From NCBI RefSeq assembly GCF_003173035.1, contig NZ_QGLE01000001.1:124001-188000 (forward strand): DNA of 64,000 bases. Reading direction: 5' to 3'. The notes under the pieces were generated by a model that saw only the letters and a program-made list of their open reading frames with translations, did no database searches and was not told the DNA's origin. The stretch comes from Zavarzinia aquatilis (GTDB taxonomy: Bacteria; Pseudomonadota; Alphaproteobacteria; Zavarziniales; Zavarziniaceae). The translations under genes were made by a program, and so were the position numbers. Position 1 is the stretch's first letter, and each line of letters starts with the position of its first letter. Shown piece by piece: positions 1 to 8,331 of this stretch.

Positions 1-814
1 CCGCCAGTTCCGGCCCGAATTCCGCGGCCATCAGGTCGAGCACGGGGCAAAGGTCCGCCGTGATCTCGAAGCCCGGGGCGGGATCGGGGAATTCCGGCGA
101 CGTGTCCTCGCCCGCGTTCATGCGTTCGGTCCAGCGATAGACGATGGGGGCGCGGCGCTGCATCAGCGGCACGGCATGAGGGTCGCGCCCGAGGTGGGCA
201 TGGAGCGGCCCCATCAGACCGTAGTCGGCGCGGGACGGGCTGCCGCCCAGCAGATAGGGATGATGCGCGAAATGCCGGTCGAGAGCGTCGAGCAACGCGA
301 GATATTGCGCCTCGATCGCCGGGATCGTCGCCTCGGTGATGCCGAGCGGCGGCAGATAGGCCGACATGCGGCCGGCGATGACGCGGCCCAGTTCCGATCC
401 CTTCCCGGTGTCGCCCATGGCGATCAGGCGCGAGAATTCGCCGATGATGAAGGCTTCGTTCTCGGCCCGGAAGTTCCAGCGGTAATGCATGGCGGGCCGC
501 AGCATGGCCCGGTCGGCATAAGCCTCGACGAAGAGTTCCACCACCCGCGCGACCCCGGCCGGGCGTGCGCCGAGCAGGTCGCGGGCTTCGAGATGGTCGA
601 GGATTTCGGTCGAATCCTGCACGATCGGGCCGTCGGCGAATTCGAGCACCGGAATGCGCTGGTTCTGCGTCACCGGCAGGACATGGGTCCGGTAATAGGG
701 GTGGCTCTGGAAATCCTCGCGGAAGGGCAGACGCTGCTTGCGCAGGGCCGAACGGACCTTCGCCGTGTAATAGGAACAGGGTGCGCCGAACAGGCGCAGG
801 GCGGGTGGCGTCAT
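1..814 (-). CDS. Glutathione S-transferase family protein (3' end outside window)
   Basis: Reading leftwards from the ATG at 814, the frame stays open for 271 codons to the window edge, so the C-terminus is missing. The N-terminal 80 residues have the thioredoxin-like GST fold: LRLFGAPCSYYTAKVRSAL (possible active-site Cys/Ser), the cis-proline segment RIPVLEF and the glutathione-binding QDSTEILDHLE. Further on, YLLGGSPSRADYGLMGPL matches the helical domain with its conserved N-capping Asp. The start is preceded by GAGGAAACG. It is divergent from arsC, sharing about 120 bp of upstream DNA. The family conjugates or reduces electrophiles with glutathione in the cytosol; substrate unknown. Confidence 0.85.
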   Translation of the reverse strand, partial: MTPPALRLFGAPCSYYTAKVRSALRKQRLPFREDFQSHPYYRTHVLPVTQNQRIPVLEFADGPIVQDSTEILDHLEARDLLGARPAGVARVVELFVEAYADRAMLRPAMHYRWNFRAENEAFIIGEFSRLIAMGDTGKGSELGRVIAGRMSAYLPPLGITEATIPAIEAQYLALLDALDRHFAHHPYLLGGSPSRADYGLMGPLHAHLGRDPHAVPLMQRRAPIVYRWTERMNAGEDTSPEFPDPAPGFEITADLCPVLDLMAAEFGPELA

Positions 815-934
815 CGTTTCCTCTCCTCGGGTCCGGCCCGGTGCTTCGCCGGGCGGTGACCGCCGCGACATGATGCGTGCCCCGGTGCGGCGCGGTGCTA
901 TCCTCGCCGCCGACAGCGACTCCAGGACCCGATC

Positions 935-1276
935 ATGACGGTGACTATTTATCACAATCCCAAATGCAGCACATCGCGCACCACGCTTCAGCTGATCCGC
1001 GATGCCGGGGTGGAGCCCCGGGTGGTCGAATATCTGAAGACGCCGCCGAGCCGGGCCGAACTGGCGGCGCTGGCCGCGACCAGGGGCCTGTCCGTCCGTG
1101 ACCTGCTGCGGACCAAGGAGCCGCTGGCGAAGGAAATGGCGCTCGCGACCGCGCCGGACGAGGCCATTCTCGACGCGATCGCCGCCCATCCCATCCTGCT
1201 GAACCGGCCCATCGTCACCTCGGGGAAGGGCGGCAGGGCGACCCGCCCGCCCGAGACGGTGAAAGACCTGCTGTGA
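935..1276 (+). CDS. arsC: Arsenate reductase, ArsC family (glutaredoxin-dependent)
   Basis: The 113-residue protein starts MTVTIYHNPKCSTSRTTL, with the catalytic cysteine (C11) in the NPKCSTSR loop of the Spx/ArsC thioredoxin-like family. It ends with the conserved LNRPIVTSGKGGRATRPPE segment, which carries arginines expected to stabilise arsenate. The family uses glutaredoxin/glutathione to reduce As(V) to As(III). No arsR, arsB or acr3 is adjacent, so this could instead be a YfgD-like general reductase. It overlaps the cupin gene by one base (TGATG), which suggests translational coupling. Confidence 0.85.
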   Translation: MTVTIYHNPKCSTSRTTLQLIRDAGVEPRVVEYLKTPPSRAELAALAATRGLSVRDLLRTKEPLAKEMALATAPDEAILDAIAAHPILLNRPIVTSGKGGRATRPPETVKDLL

Positions 1277-1590
1277 TGCGCTTCATCGACCCGAAGGGCT
1301 TCACGGCGGATCGGGCCTGGGGCGCCCTCGACATCGCCCGTTTCGACGCGGCGACGGTGCGCCTGCACTGGACCGACCGGCCCTATGTCTGGCACGTCAA
1401 CGATGGCGAGGAAGTCTTCGTCGTCCTGGACGGCACGGTCGACATGCACTGGAAGGACGGGGAAGGGGTGGAGCGCGTCACGCGCATGGCCTCGGGCGAC
1501 ATCGTCCATGCCGGCATCGGGGCGGAGCATGTCGCCCATCCCGTCGGCCCCGCCCGTATCCTCGTGATCGAGCGGCCGGGTTCGGTCTGA
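1276..1590 (+). CDS. Small single-domain cupin protein
   Basis: A 104-residue protein with a beta-rich cupin core: WHVNDGEEVFVVLDGTVDMHW matches cupin motif 1 (H and E ligands), and GDIVHAGIGAEHVAHP matches motif 2. The ATG at 1276 overlaps the arsC stop by one base; a GTG one codon earlier is the alternative. Enzymatic and sensory roles are both possible and the sequence does not decide. Coupling to arsC suggests a shared detoxification or stress role, which is inference. Confidence 0.8.
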   Translation: MRFIDPKGFTADRAWGALDIARFDAATVRLHWTDRPYVWHVNDGEEVFVVLDGTVDMHWKDGEGVERVTRMASGDIVHAGIGAEHVAHPVGPARILVIERPGSV

Positions 1591-1602
1591 GCCGATCCCG
1601 GG

Positions 1603-2847
1603 TCAGAATTCCTTCGTTACGCCGATCTGGAACAGATCCCGTCCGTAGGAATAGATCGGGATGTTCGAGTCGTTGTCGATGTGGGTGTAGCGGAGGCTGG
1701 GTGTCACCCGCCAGACGTTGATCCGCCGGTTGAGGATGAAGGCCGTGTATTGCCGGCTCTCGTCCTCGCGCGTTGTTGCGAAGGCGGGCTGGTAACCGTC
1801 GTACCAGGTACGGGCGACCCGGATCGAGCCGCCCGCGGAAAAACCCCAGGGCAGGTCGCCATAGATGCCCGCAGTCAGGCCCGCGCCGACATTGGCGTAG
1901 AAGGCATTGTCGAAATCCTCCCGCTGGGCGCTGGCGGCGGTGTAGAGCAACAGCTCCGGCAGCACGGCGTAGCGCAGGGTGACGGAGCCATCGGTCGACA
2001 GGCCGTCGCGTCCGAAGTCGAGGGCGCTTCGGTCGTCGCCGATGCGGAAGGCGGCTTCCGCCCGGACGCTGCGGCTGAGCAGGTAATTGCCGTCGATCTG
2101 GAGGCCGACGAAGCGGTTATAGGGATCGAGGCCGTACCAGCAATGGTAGGCCGTCAGGCCGATGCCGATCTCGCCCCGCTCGAGAAGGTAGCGGGGGCCG
2201 GTGGTGACCGAAAGGACGGTATCGTCGAATTCGGAATCGGTGAAGGTGCGCTGGCTGAGGCCGCCGCTGGTCTGCAGGCGCCAATGATCGGCGAGGTCGA
2301 AACGATAGCTGCCGTTGACCGCGCTATAGAGGCCGACACCGGATTTCCGCGTCGCGGAATCGCTCAGCTCGAACGGCCGGCCGGGGAACCACACGAGGTT
2401 CACTTCCCGGCTGTCGGGGCCGCCGTTGATGTTGCTGTCGGGCACGATGGCGAGTTCGGCCGACAGGGTCCAGCGCCGCCGCTTGCGGATGGCGTTCAGG
2501 AATTTCTCGACATTGTCCTGCACCGCCTGGGGCAGGTCGGCGGACAGCACCCGCTCGAACTGGAAGCGGGCGCGCTCGTCCTGATCCCCGGCGAGGAACA
2601 GCGCCCGGGCGAGTTCCAGCCGCACCCGGACGAGGCTGGCGTCGCGGGCCAGAATGGCGTCGAAAATCGCGATGGCGGCGGCATAGTCGCCGCCCGCGAC
2701 GGCTTGCAGCCCCTCGCGGAATTCGGCCTCGGTGCGCAGTTGTTCCGCCGTCGGCTCGGCCTGTGGTTCCTGTGCCTGCGCGGGCCACACGAAAGCGAGG
2801 CCGAGCAGCAGCAAGGCGCCGCCAGCAAGGCGCGCGAGTGACGACAT
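1603..2847 (-). CDS. Slam-like outer-membrane protein (TPR domain plus C-terminal beta-barrel)
   Basis: The 414-residue protein has a signal peptide (hydrophobic LAGGALLLLGLAFVW, cleavage near AQA at 24-26). A short TPR-like helical part follows (about 35-130). The long C-terminal part is made of alternating amphipathic beta strands with many aromatics and ends in phenylalanine (GVTKEF), as expected of an outer-membrane barrel inserted by BamA. This layout matches surface lipoprotein assembly modulators (DUF560/PF04575), which move lipoproteins to the cell surface. No lipoprotein or TonB receptor cargo lies next to it, so the substrate is unknown. It is transcribed away from HxlR with a 66-bp gap. 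Confidence 0.75.
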   Translation of the reverse strand: MSSLARLAGGALLLLGLAFVWPAQAQEPQAEPTAEQLRTEAEFREGLQAVAGGDYAAAIAIFDAILARDASLVRVRLELARALFLAGDQDERARFQFERVLSADLPQAVQDNVEKFLNAIRKRRRWTLSAELAIVPDSNINGGPDSREVNLVWFPGRPFELSDSATRKSGVGLYSAVNGSYRFDLADHWRLQTSGGLSQRTFTDSEFDDTVLSVTTGPRYLLERGEIGIGLTAYHCWYGLDPYNRFVGLQIDGNYLLSRSVRAEAAFRIGDDRSALDFGRDGLSTDGSVTLRYAVLPELLLYTAASAQREDFDNAFYANVGAGLTAGIYGDLPWGFSAGGSIRVARTWYDGYQPAFATTREDESRQYTAFILNRRINVWRVTPSLRYTHIDNDSNIPIYSYGRDLFQIGVTKEF

Positions 2848-2913
2848 GCCCAGACCCCCCCGGCCTTCACGAAGTCGCGATGCCGGTCAGTCTAAATCAC
2901 AGGGGCGCAGGCG

Positions 2914-3285
2914 TCATGCCGCCGCTTGCTGCCGGCGGTCGAAATCGGCCCTTGCCTGTTCGATTACATTCATATGGCTTTCCGCCCAGAGACGCAGCGG
3001 CTCCAGCGTCGCCGCCAGCGTGCGGCCGAGGTCCGTGATGGCGTATTCGACCGTGACCGGCACAGTTGGATAGACCGCGCGGGTCACCAGCCCGTCGCGC
3101 TCCAGGCTCTTCAGGGTCTGGGACAGGACTTTCTGCGACAACCCGTCAACGCCCCGGCGCAATTCGTTGAAGCGCATGGTGCGGCCGGCCAGCAGGCCGA
3201 GCAGCAAGACGGTCCATTTGTCGGCGATGCGGTCGAGGATCTGCCGCGTCGGGCACAGGGCGTTGAAGGCATCGGGGCTGTTCAT
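2914..3285 (-). CDS. HxlR-family winged-helix transcriptional regulator
   Basis: From MNSPDAFNALCPTRQILDRI the protein is 123 residues, the usual size for HxlR/MarR-like regulators. The core DKWTVLLLGLLAGRTMRFNELRR, SQKVLSQTLKSLERDGLV and YAITDLGRTLAATLEPL is typical, with one N-terminal cysteine (C11) that could act as a redox switch. I chose the ATG at 3285 rather than upstream frame extensions because family homology starts there. It is divergent from the oxidoreductase at 3405, and the intervening 119 bp holds strong inverted half-sites, so it probably controls both genes. Confidence 0.9.
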   Translation of the reverse strand: MNSPDAFNALCPTRQILDRIADKWTVLLLGLLAGRTMRFNELRRGVDGLSQKVLSQTLKSLERDGLVTRAVYPTVPVTVEYAITDLGRTLAATLEPLRLWAESHMNVIEQARADFDRRQQAAA

Positions 3286-3311
3286 GGCGCGGGTCCGGGT
3301 TTCGTCAGGGT

Positions 3312-3322
3312 TACCAGATGAC
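3312..3322. promoter_or_regulatory. HxlR operator half-site (upstream copy)
   Basis: TACCAGATGAC here is an exact reverse complement of GTCATCTGGTA at 3358-3368. It sits 27 bp upstream of the HxlR start codon, in a position to mediate autoregulation. Assignment to HxlR is inferred from location. Confidence 0.55.
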
Positions 3323-3357
3323 CGTAAAGTGCCCTCTTCACAAGCAGATTTCAAGAT

Positions 3358-3388
3358 GTCATCTGGTATCCATTGGAAACCTGATGAC
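3358..3388. promoter_or_regulatory. 31-bp imperfect palindrome, probable HxlR operator
   Basis: The left arm begins GTCATCTGGTATCC and the right arm reads GGAAACCTGATGAC around a 3-bp centre; 12 of 14 positions are complementary. It ends two bases before the AAAGGA ribosome-binding site of the oxidoreductase gene, so a bound dimer would block its transcription. Together with the half-site at 3312 this gives three copies of a GTCATCWGGTW element. Confidence 0.65.
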
Positions 3389-3404
3389 TGAAAGGAACCA
3401 TTCT

Positions 3405-4019
3405 ATGTCCAGGATTGCCCTGATCGGTGCTTCCGGCAACGCCGGCTCGAAAATCCTCGCTGAACTGGTGGCGCGCGGCCATGAGGTGACCGCCATCGCC
3501 CGCGACACCTCGAAGATCGCCGCCGGACCCGGCGTCACGCCGCTGTCGGTCGACGCCAACGACGGAAAGGCGCTCGCCGCCGCCCTGGCCGGGCACGACA
3601 TCGCGATCTCCGCCGTGCATTTCCTCGCCAGCGATCCGGAAACCCTGATCGGCGCGGTGAAAGCCGCGGGGGTGAAGCGCTACTACGTCGTCGGCGGGGC
3701 CGGCAGCCTCGAGGCGGTGCCGGGCCTTCGCGTCGTCGACACGCCGGAATTCCCGGCCATCTACAAGGCCGAGGCCCTGAAGGGCGCGGTCTTCCTCGAC
3801 CGGCTGAAGGCAGAGCCGGCGCTGAACTGGACCTTCCTCTCCCCCTCGGCGCTGTTCTTCGACGGGCCGCGCACCCGGACCTTCCGTCTCGGCACCGACG
3901 GGCTTCTGGTCGCCGACGATGGCAACAGCTCGATTTCCTTCGCCGATTATGCCATCGCCCTCGCCGACGAAGTCGAGGCGCCGAAGCATGAGCGTCGGCG
4001 CTTCACCGTCGGCTACTGA
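3405..4019 (+). CDS. NAD(P)H-binding atypical short-chain oxidoreductase (NmrA/YwnB-like)
   Basis: The ATG at 3405 follows AAAGGA with a suitable gap; an upstream in-frame ATG at 3318 would put the operator inside the gene and is rejected. The 204-residue product begins MSRIALIGASGNAGSKILAE, a glycine-rich dinucleotide-binding loop. It keeps the NAD(P)-binding fold (TAIARDTSKI, SVDANDGKAL, GVKRYYVVGGAGS), but I see no complete YxxxK catalytic pair. Proteins like this beside HxlR regulators often answer redox or quinone/aldehyde stress. Substrate unknown. Confidence 0.85.
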   Translation: MSRIALIGASGNAGSKILAELVARGHEVTAIARDTSKIAAGPGVTPLSVDANDGKALAAALAGHDIAISAVHFLASDPETLIGAVKAAGVKRYYVVGGAGSLEAVPGLRVVDTPEFPAIYKAEALKGAVFLDRLKAEPALNWTFLSPSALFFDGPRTRTFRLGTDGLLVADDGNSSISFADYAIALADEVEAPKHERRRFTVGY

Positions 4020-4025
4020 CCGAAC

Positions 4026-5768
4026 TTACTTGTCGTCGGTCTTGGGCAGCAGGCCGTCCAGCCCCTTGCCGCCGGAAAGGCCGACCTCGGCCAGCAGACT
4101 GTCGAGCAGCGGCGCCTGCGTGCGATAGCGCAGCGCCGCCGCCACCGCCCGGTCGGCGAGATTACCCTCGTCACCCGGCACGGACGCACCGGCCTCGGCC
4201 CCGTCGGCGAGGCGGGCGAGGCCGCCGGTGTCGACGATGCGGATCGAGTCGATCTTTTCGACCGGCTTCACCATCTGGGCGATGATCTCGGGCAGTTTCT
4301 CGATCAGGCGCTGGCGGATTTCCTGGGCGATGATCTTGTCGGTCAGGGTGTTGCGCGCGGCGTTCAGGGCCTGCTGGCCGGCGGCGTCGACTTCGTAGGA
4401 ACGGGCGCGGGCTTCGGCGCCGATCCTTTCGGCATCGGCCGCTGCCTGGGCCTCGATGCGGCGGGCCTCCGCCATCTCGTCGGCGGCGCGGCGCTCGGCC
4501 TCGGCGCCGACGGTGACCTTCAGGGCTTCCTTCTCGGCTTCCTTGCGCGCTTCGGTCAATTCGACCTGGCGCTGACGCTCGGCCTTTTCAAGGGCGCGGG
4601 CGGTTTCCACCTGTTCGGCGGCGCGCACTTCCTCGGCCTTGGCCTGGGCGGCGGCGGCTTCGGCGGCAGACTTCGCCTTCGACTGTTCGGCGAGGGCGAT
4701 TTCCGACTGCTGGCGGGTGATCGCCACTGTTTTTTCCGTTTCGATGCGGACCGACTGCACCTGCTGGTCGGCCTCGATGCGCGCCCGCTCGGCCGAGGCT
4801 TCGGCGGCGACCCGGGCTTCCGACTGTTTGGCGACGTCGATCTGCGATTTCTGGCGCTCGATCTCGAGATCGCGATCCTTGGCGATCTTCACCGTCTCGA
4901 CCTTGCGCTGGGCTTCGATGCGGGCGTTCTCCGCCTCCTGCTGAGCGGCCGCTTCCTTCTTGGCGATCTCGGTCGCGGCGGCGGCGCGCATGAAGGCGAT
5001 TTCGCGCTGCTGGGCCTGAACGGCGTCCTCGCCCTGACGCTCCAGCTCCAGCTTCTCGCGCGTCGCTTCCAGATTCTTGCGCTTGATCGCGACTTCCGTG
5101 TCCTGCTCGACGACGAAACGCTCGCGGCGCTTCAGCTCGGTCTTTTCCTTCAGCTTGGTCAGGCCCTCGGCGTCGAAGGCGTTTTCCGGGTTGAAGAATT
5201 TCTGGTCGGTCTGGTCGAGGCCGGTCAGCGAGGCGGATTCGAGTTCGAGACCGTTCTTGGCAAGATCCTCGGCGACGACATTCTGCACCGACTGGACGAA
5301 GTCGGCGCGCTTGAGGTGCAGGTCCTCCAGCGTCATCTGGGCGGCGACGGCGCGCAGCGCGTCGACGAATTTACCCTCGACCAGCTCGCGCAGGGCATCG
5401 GTGTCATTGGTGCGGGTGCCGAGGGTCTGGGCCGCCATGTGGATCGCATCGGCATCGCGCTTCACGCGGACGAAGAATTCCACGGTTACATCGGCGCGCA
5501 GCTTGTCGTTGGTGATCAGCGCCTCGCTCTCGGCCCGGCGGACGACCAGCTTCAGCGTCTTCAGGTTGACGCCGGTGATCTCGTGGAACACCGGCAGCAC
5601 CAGCGCGCCGCCGTCCAGCATGACCTTGGAGCCGCCAAGGCCGGTGCGCACGAAGGCCATTTCCTTGGAGGCACGGCGATAGAGCCGGGCGAAGACGAGA
5701 CCGACCACCAGAAGAAGGACGAGCCCGAGGACGACCGGCGTCAGGACGGCGAAGAGTTCTTCATTCAT
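4026..5768 (-). CDS. yqiK: Flotillin-like SPFH membrane protein (YqiK family)
   Basis: The 580-residue protein has one N-terminal membrane helix (about 9-28, VLTPVVLGLVLLLVVGLVF). An SPFH/PHB domain follows (about 38-200: GGSKVMLDGGALVLP, DVTVEFFVRVK). A very long alanine/glutamate-rich coiled coil then runs from about 210 to 480 and leads to a short C-terminal globular segment. E. coli YqiK is of similar length. Flotillins organise membrane microdomains. The gene overlaps the upstream YqiJ-like gene by 4 bases (ATGA), so the two are translationally coupled. Confidence 0.9.
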   Translation of the reverse strand: MNEELFAVLTPVVLGLVLLLVVGLVFARLYRRASKEMAFVRTGLGGSKVMLDGGALVLPVFHEITGVNLKTLKLVVRRAESEALITNDKLRADVTVEFFVRVKRDADAIHMAAQTLGTRTNDTDALRELVEGKFVDALRAVAAQMTLEDLHLKRADFVQSVQNVVAEDLAKNGLELESASLTGLDQTDQKFFNPENAFDAEGLTKLKEKTELKRRERFVVEQDTEVAIKRKNLEATREKLELERQGEDAVQAQQREIAFMRAAAATEIAKKEAAAQQEAENARIEAQRKVETVKIAKDRDLEIERQKSQIDVAKQSEARVAAEASAERARIEADQQVQSVRIETEKTVAITRQQSEIALAEQSKAKSAAEAAAAQAKAEEVRAAEQVETARALEKAERQRQVELTEARKEAEKEALKVTVGAEAERRAADEMAEARRIEAQAAADAERIGAEARARSYEVDAAGQQALNAARNTLTDKIIAQEIRQRLIEKLPEIIAQMVKPVEKIDSIRIVDTGGLARLADGAEAGASVPGDEGNLADRAVAAALRYRTQAPLLDSLLAEVGLSGGKGLDGLLPKTDDK

Positions 5769-6409
5769 GGGATTTTCCCCGGCGTGTCGAGATCGGGCAT
5801 GAGGGTGGCGGTGAAGACACCGCCCTCGCGGGCGAGCAGCACGATGCGGGCACCGGCGCTCAGGATTTCACCGTCCAGCGCCGGGCGGACGCGGACGTAA
5901 TGGGCGTGGCCGTGCTGGTCCTTGACCATGGCCTCGGCCGGATTGTCGGCCCGGGCGGTGCCGCTGCCGACCTTGCCGATCCGGCCGACCAATGTGTCGA
6001 CGCTGACCGCCACCGTTTCCTCGCGCGGCAGCACGCGGGCGATGCCGATGGAGAGCCAGCGGGTGGCGAGCACGGCGGGCGCCAGCACGGCGAGGGCGGC
6101 GCCCCAGCCGGGCAGGGGGGCGAGCACCGCGCCCGCGACTTCCTGCAGGAGAAGGCCGAAACTGGCGAAGGCGGCGCAGAATTCGGCCAGCAACACGACC
6201 AGCGGCACCTTGCCGAGGCCGATCCAGTCGAGCACGCCGCCCTCCGCCTCGGCGTGGTGATCGGCGATGTCGGCATCGTGGTCGGCGCCGTGCTCGCCCA
6301 GGCGGAAGCCGGTCAGCGCGCCCAGCAGCTCGACCAGGAGGAGACCCAGCATCAGGCCGATGGCGATGGCGAAGGGCCGGTTGGCCGGGGACAGCAGGAT
6401 GTCGATCAT
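5765..6409 (-). CDS. yqiJ: YqiJ-like membrane protein with C-terminal OB/NfeD-like domain
   Basis: The 214-residue protein has hydrophobic segments near 12-35, 65-90 and 95-120, a histidine/aspartate-rich loop (GADHDADIADHHAE, about 41-54) and a soluble C-terminal part (about 130-210) built like the NfeD/OB fold that pairs with SPFH proteins. Position directly before yqiK, with 4-base overlaps at both ends, supports a YqiJ role as flotillin partner at the inner membrane. The His/Asp loop could bind metal, which is speculation. Confidence 0.85.
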   Translation of the reverse strand: MIDILLSPANRPFAIAIGLMLGLLLVELLGALTGFRLGEHGADHDADIADHHAEAEGGVLDWIGLGKVPLVVLLAEFCAAFASFGLLLQEVAGAVLAPLPGWGAALAVLAPAVLATRWLSIGIARVLPREETVAVSVDTLVGRIGKVGSGTARADNPAEAMVKDQHGHAHYVRVRPALDGEILSAGARIVLLAREGGVFTATLMPDLDTPGKIP

Positions 6410-6855
6410 GCGCCGATCCCCTCGCGCCGCAGCGGCATCAGGTCGTGCAGCGCCTGCCGGCCGGCCTCGGCCCGTCGCTGCTCGGCCGCGCCGGCTTCGA
6501 CGGCGGCGCGCAGCAGATGCGCGCGAACGCTGTCGCCGCCGGGGCCGGGCGGCAAGGTTTCCGCCTGCGCGGCGATCCAGGCGATGGCGATCCGCCGGCC
6601 GTCGGCGGCTTCGATTTCCCGGCGCAGGCGCGCTCGCGCGCCATCGTCGCCCCGGTCGTCATCACCGGCGGGCAATGTGCCCCACAGGCGTCGGACAAGG
6701 CCGGGCCGGGCCTTTGGCCGATGGACCAGGACCTCGGCGATGGCCGCTTCCAGCGCGCTCTCGGCCGTGCCCGCCTCGAGGCAGAGCGCGGCGAGGGCAT
6801 CGCTCAGCCCGGCGAGGGTCGCGGCCGGCGGGTGTCGGGACAATGTCGCGGTCAT
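6406..6855 (-). CDS. Hypothetical protein, first gene of the yqiJ-yqiK operon
   Basis: A 149-residue, alanine- and arginine-rich protein predicted to be mostly helical, without signal peptide or membrane helix. I do not recognise a family. It overlaps yqiJ by 4 bases (6406-6409), which supports translation and a link to the flotillin system. Composition is the same as neighbouring genes, so there is no sign of transfer. Confidence 0.65.
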   Translation of the reverse strand: MTATLSRHPPAATLAGLSDALAALCLEAGTAESALEAAIAEVLVHRPKARPGLVRRLWGTLPAGDDDRGDDGARARLRREIEAADGRRIAIAWIAAQAETLPPGPGGDSVRAHLLRAAVEAGAAEQRRAEAGRQALHDLMPLRREGIGA

Positions 6856-6946
6856 GGCCGCAGGATGCCCCAGCCCGGTGGCAATGCCAACCTTCGCCGC
6901 GCCCGCAAATTGTGATCGCGGCCGCTTTTCGGTCGATCCCGCCGCC

Positions 6947-8329
6947 TCAGGCGTTGCGCAGGTACCAGACGTAGTCGAGGGCCGAGACCTGGGCGTAGAA
7001 ACGGTCGAGTTCGGCCTTCTTGATCGCGGTGAAGACTTCCGTATAGCGCGCGCCGAGGTAATCCCGCATCAGGGCGGATGTCTCGAAGATGGCGATGGAA
7101 TCGGCCCATTGGGTCGGCAGGCGTTCCGCCGTCTCGGCATAGCCGTCGCGCGCGATGATCGCGGGCGGGGTCAGTTTGTTGACCATGCCGTGATGCGCCC
7201 CGGCGAGGACGGCGGCCAGCGCCAGATAGGGATTGGCGTCGGCGCCGCAGACCCGGTGCTCGATATGGCGGCTGTTCGCCGGGCCGATCGGCACCCGCAC
7301 CGAGACCGAGCGGTTGTTGACGCCCCAGCAGGGCGCGATCGGGGCATAGGAGCCGAGGCGGAAGCGGCGGTAGGAATTGGCGCCGGGGGCGAAGATCGCC
7401 GTCGCCTCATGCATGGTCTCAATGAGGCCGGCGACGGCGCTCTGCATGATCGCGGGGCCGCGCTCGTCCTCGCTGGCATAGGCGTTGCGGCCACTCTCGT
7501 CGTTCATCGAGAAATGGAGATGCAGGCCGGAGCCGGTGCGCCCGGTGAAGGGCTTGGCCATGAAGGTGGCGATCAGATTGTGCTTCTGCGCGACGCCCCT
7601 GATGGTGCGCTTGAAGAAGATCGCTTCGTCGATCGCCTTCATGGCGTCGGGCTGGTGGCGCAGGGTGATCTCGAACTGGCCGGGGGCGAATTCGCTGATC
7701 GCGGTTTCCGCCGGCAGGGCCTGGGCATCGGCTGCGGCCTGAAGCTCGGTCAGGAAGGCGCCGAATTCCTCGAGCGCGTTCAATTCGTAGACCTGCGTCG
7801 TCACCAGCCGCTGGCCGGTCAGCGGCGATTTGGCGAGACGGACCATGCCGTCGGGGCCGATCTCCGGATCGACGACATAGAATTCCAGCTCGGCCGCGAC
7901 GACGGGGGTGAGGCCCAGCGCCTCGTAACGCTTCACCACCCGGGCGAGGGCGTGGCGCGGGTCCGCCTCCTCGGGCCGGCCGTCGAGGTGCCAGACCGAC
8001 AGGATCACCTGTGCCGTGGGCACGGGCAGCCAGGGCGCGCGGCGCAGGGTGCCGGGCACGGGGAAGGCCAGACGGTCGGCGTCGCCTTCTTCCCAGACGA
8101 GGCCGGTTTCATCGACATCGGCGCCGGTCACGTCGAGGCCGAGGATGGAACAGGGCAGGGGCCGGCCGTTGGTATAGACCGAGGCCAGCTCGTGCCGGCG
8201 CACGGTCTTGCCGCGGGCGACGCCGCTGGTGTCGGTCAGCACCAGCTGGACCGCCTCGATATCCGGATTGGCGGCGAAAAAGGCGGCGGCTTCGGCGCCG
8301 TCGGTTGCGGCGGGATGGGTGAAGGACAA
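6947..8329 (-). CDS. Glutamine synthetase-like gamma-glutamyl-amine ligase (PuuA/GlnT type)
   Basis: The 460-residue protein has a GS N-terminal beta-grasp (about 25-110) and a catalytic domain with the expected residues: AAELEFYVV (metal Glu), SGLHLHFSM (His of the ATP/metal site) and the late SRHIEHRVCGADANPYL motif (Glu and Arg). The adenylylation tyrosine loop of GlnA is not evident. Such proteins ligate glutamate to amines such as putrescine or ethanolamine. It lies 2 bp downstream of a class III aminotransferase gene, so the pair probably acts in one amine-degradation route; PuuB, PuuC and PuuD are not present here. Confidence 0.85.
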   Translation of the reverse strand: MSFTHPAATDGAEAAAFFAANPDIEAVQLVLTDTSGVARGKTVRRHELASVYTNGRPLPCSILGLDVTGADVDETGLVWEEGDADRLAFPVPGTLRRAPWLPVPTAQVILSVWHLDGRPEEADPRHALARVVKRYEALGLTPVVAAELEFYVVDPEIGPDGMVRLAKSPLTGQRLVTTQVYELNALEEFGAFLTELQAAADAQALPAETAISEFAPGQFEITLRHQPDAMKAIDEAIFFKRTIRGVAQKHNLIATFMAKPFTGRTGSGLHLHFSMNDESGRNAYASEDERGPAIMQSAVAGLIETMHEATAIFAPGANSYRRFRLGSYAPIAPCWGVNNRSVSVRVPIGPANSRHIEHRVCGADANPYLALAAVLAGAHHGMVNKLTPPAIIARDGYAETAERLPTQWADSIAIFETSALMRDYLGARYTEVFTAIKKAELDRFYAQVSALDYVWYLRNA

Positions 8330-8331
8330 GA

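Noticed and set aside
3318-3404. Upstream ATG start for the NAD(P)-binding oxidoreductase
   Set aside because: It would place the operator palindrome inside the coding region and add residues before the glycine-rich loop; the ATG at 3405 has a better SD.
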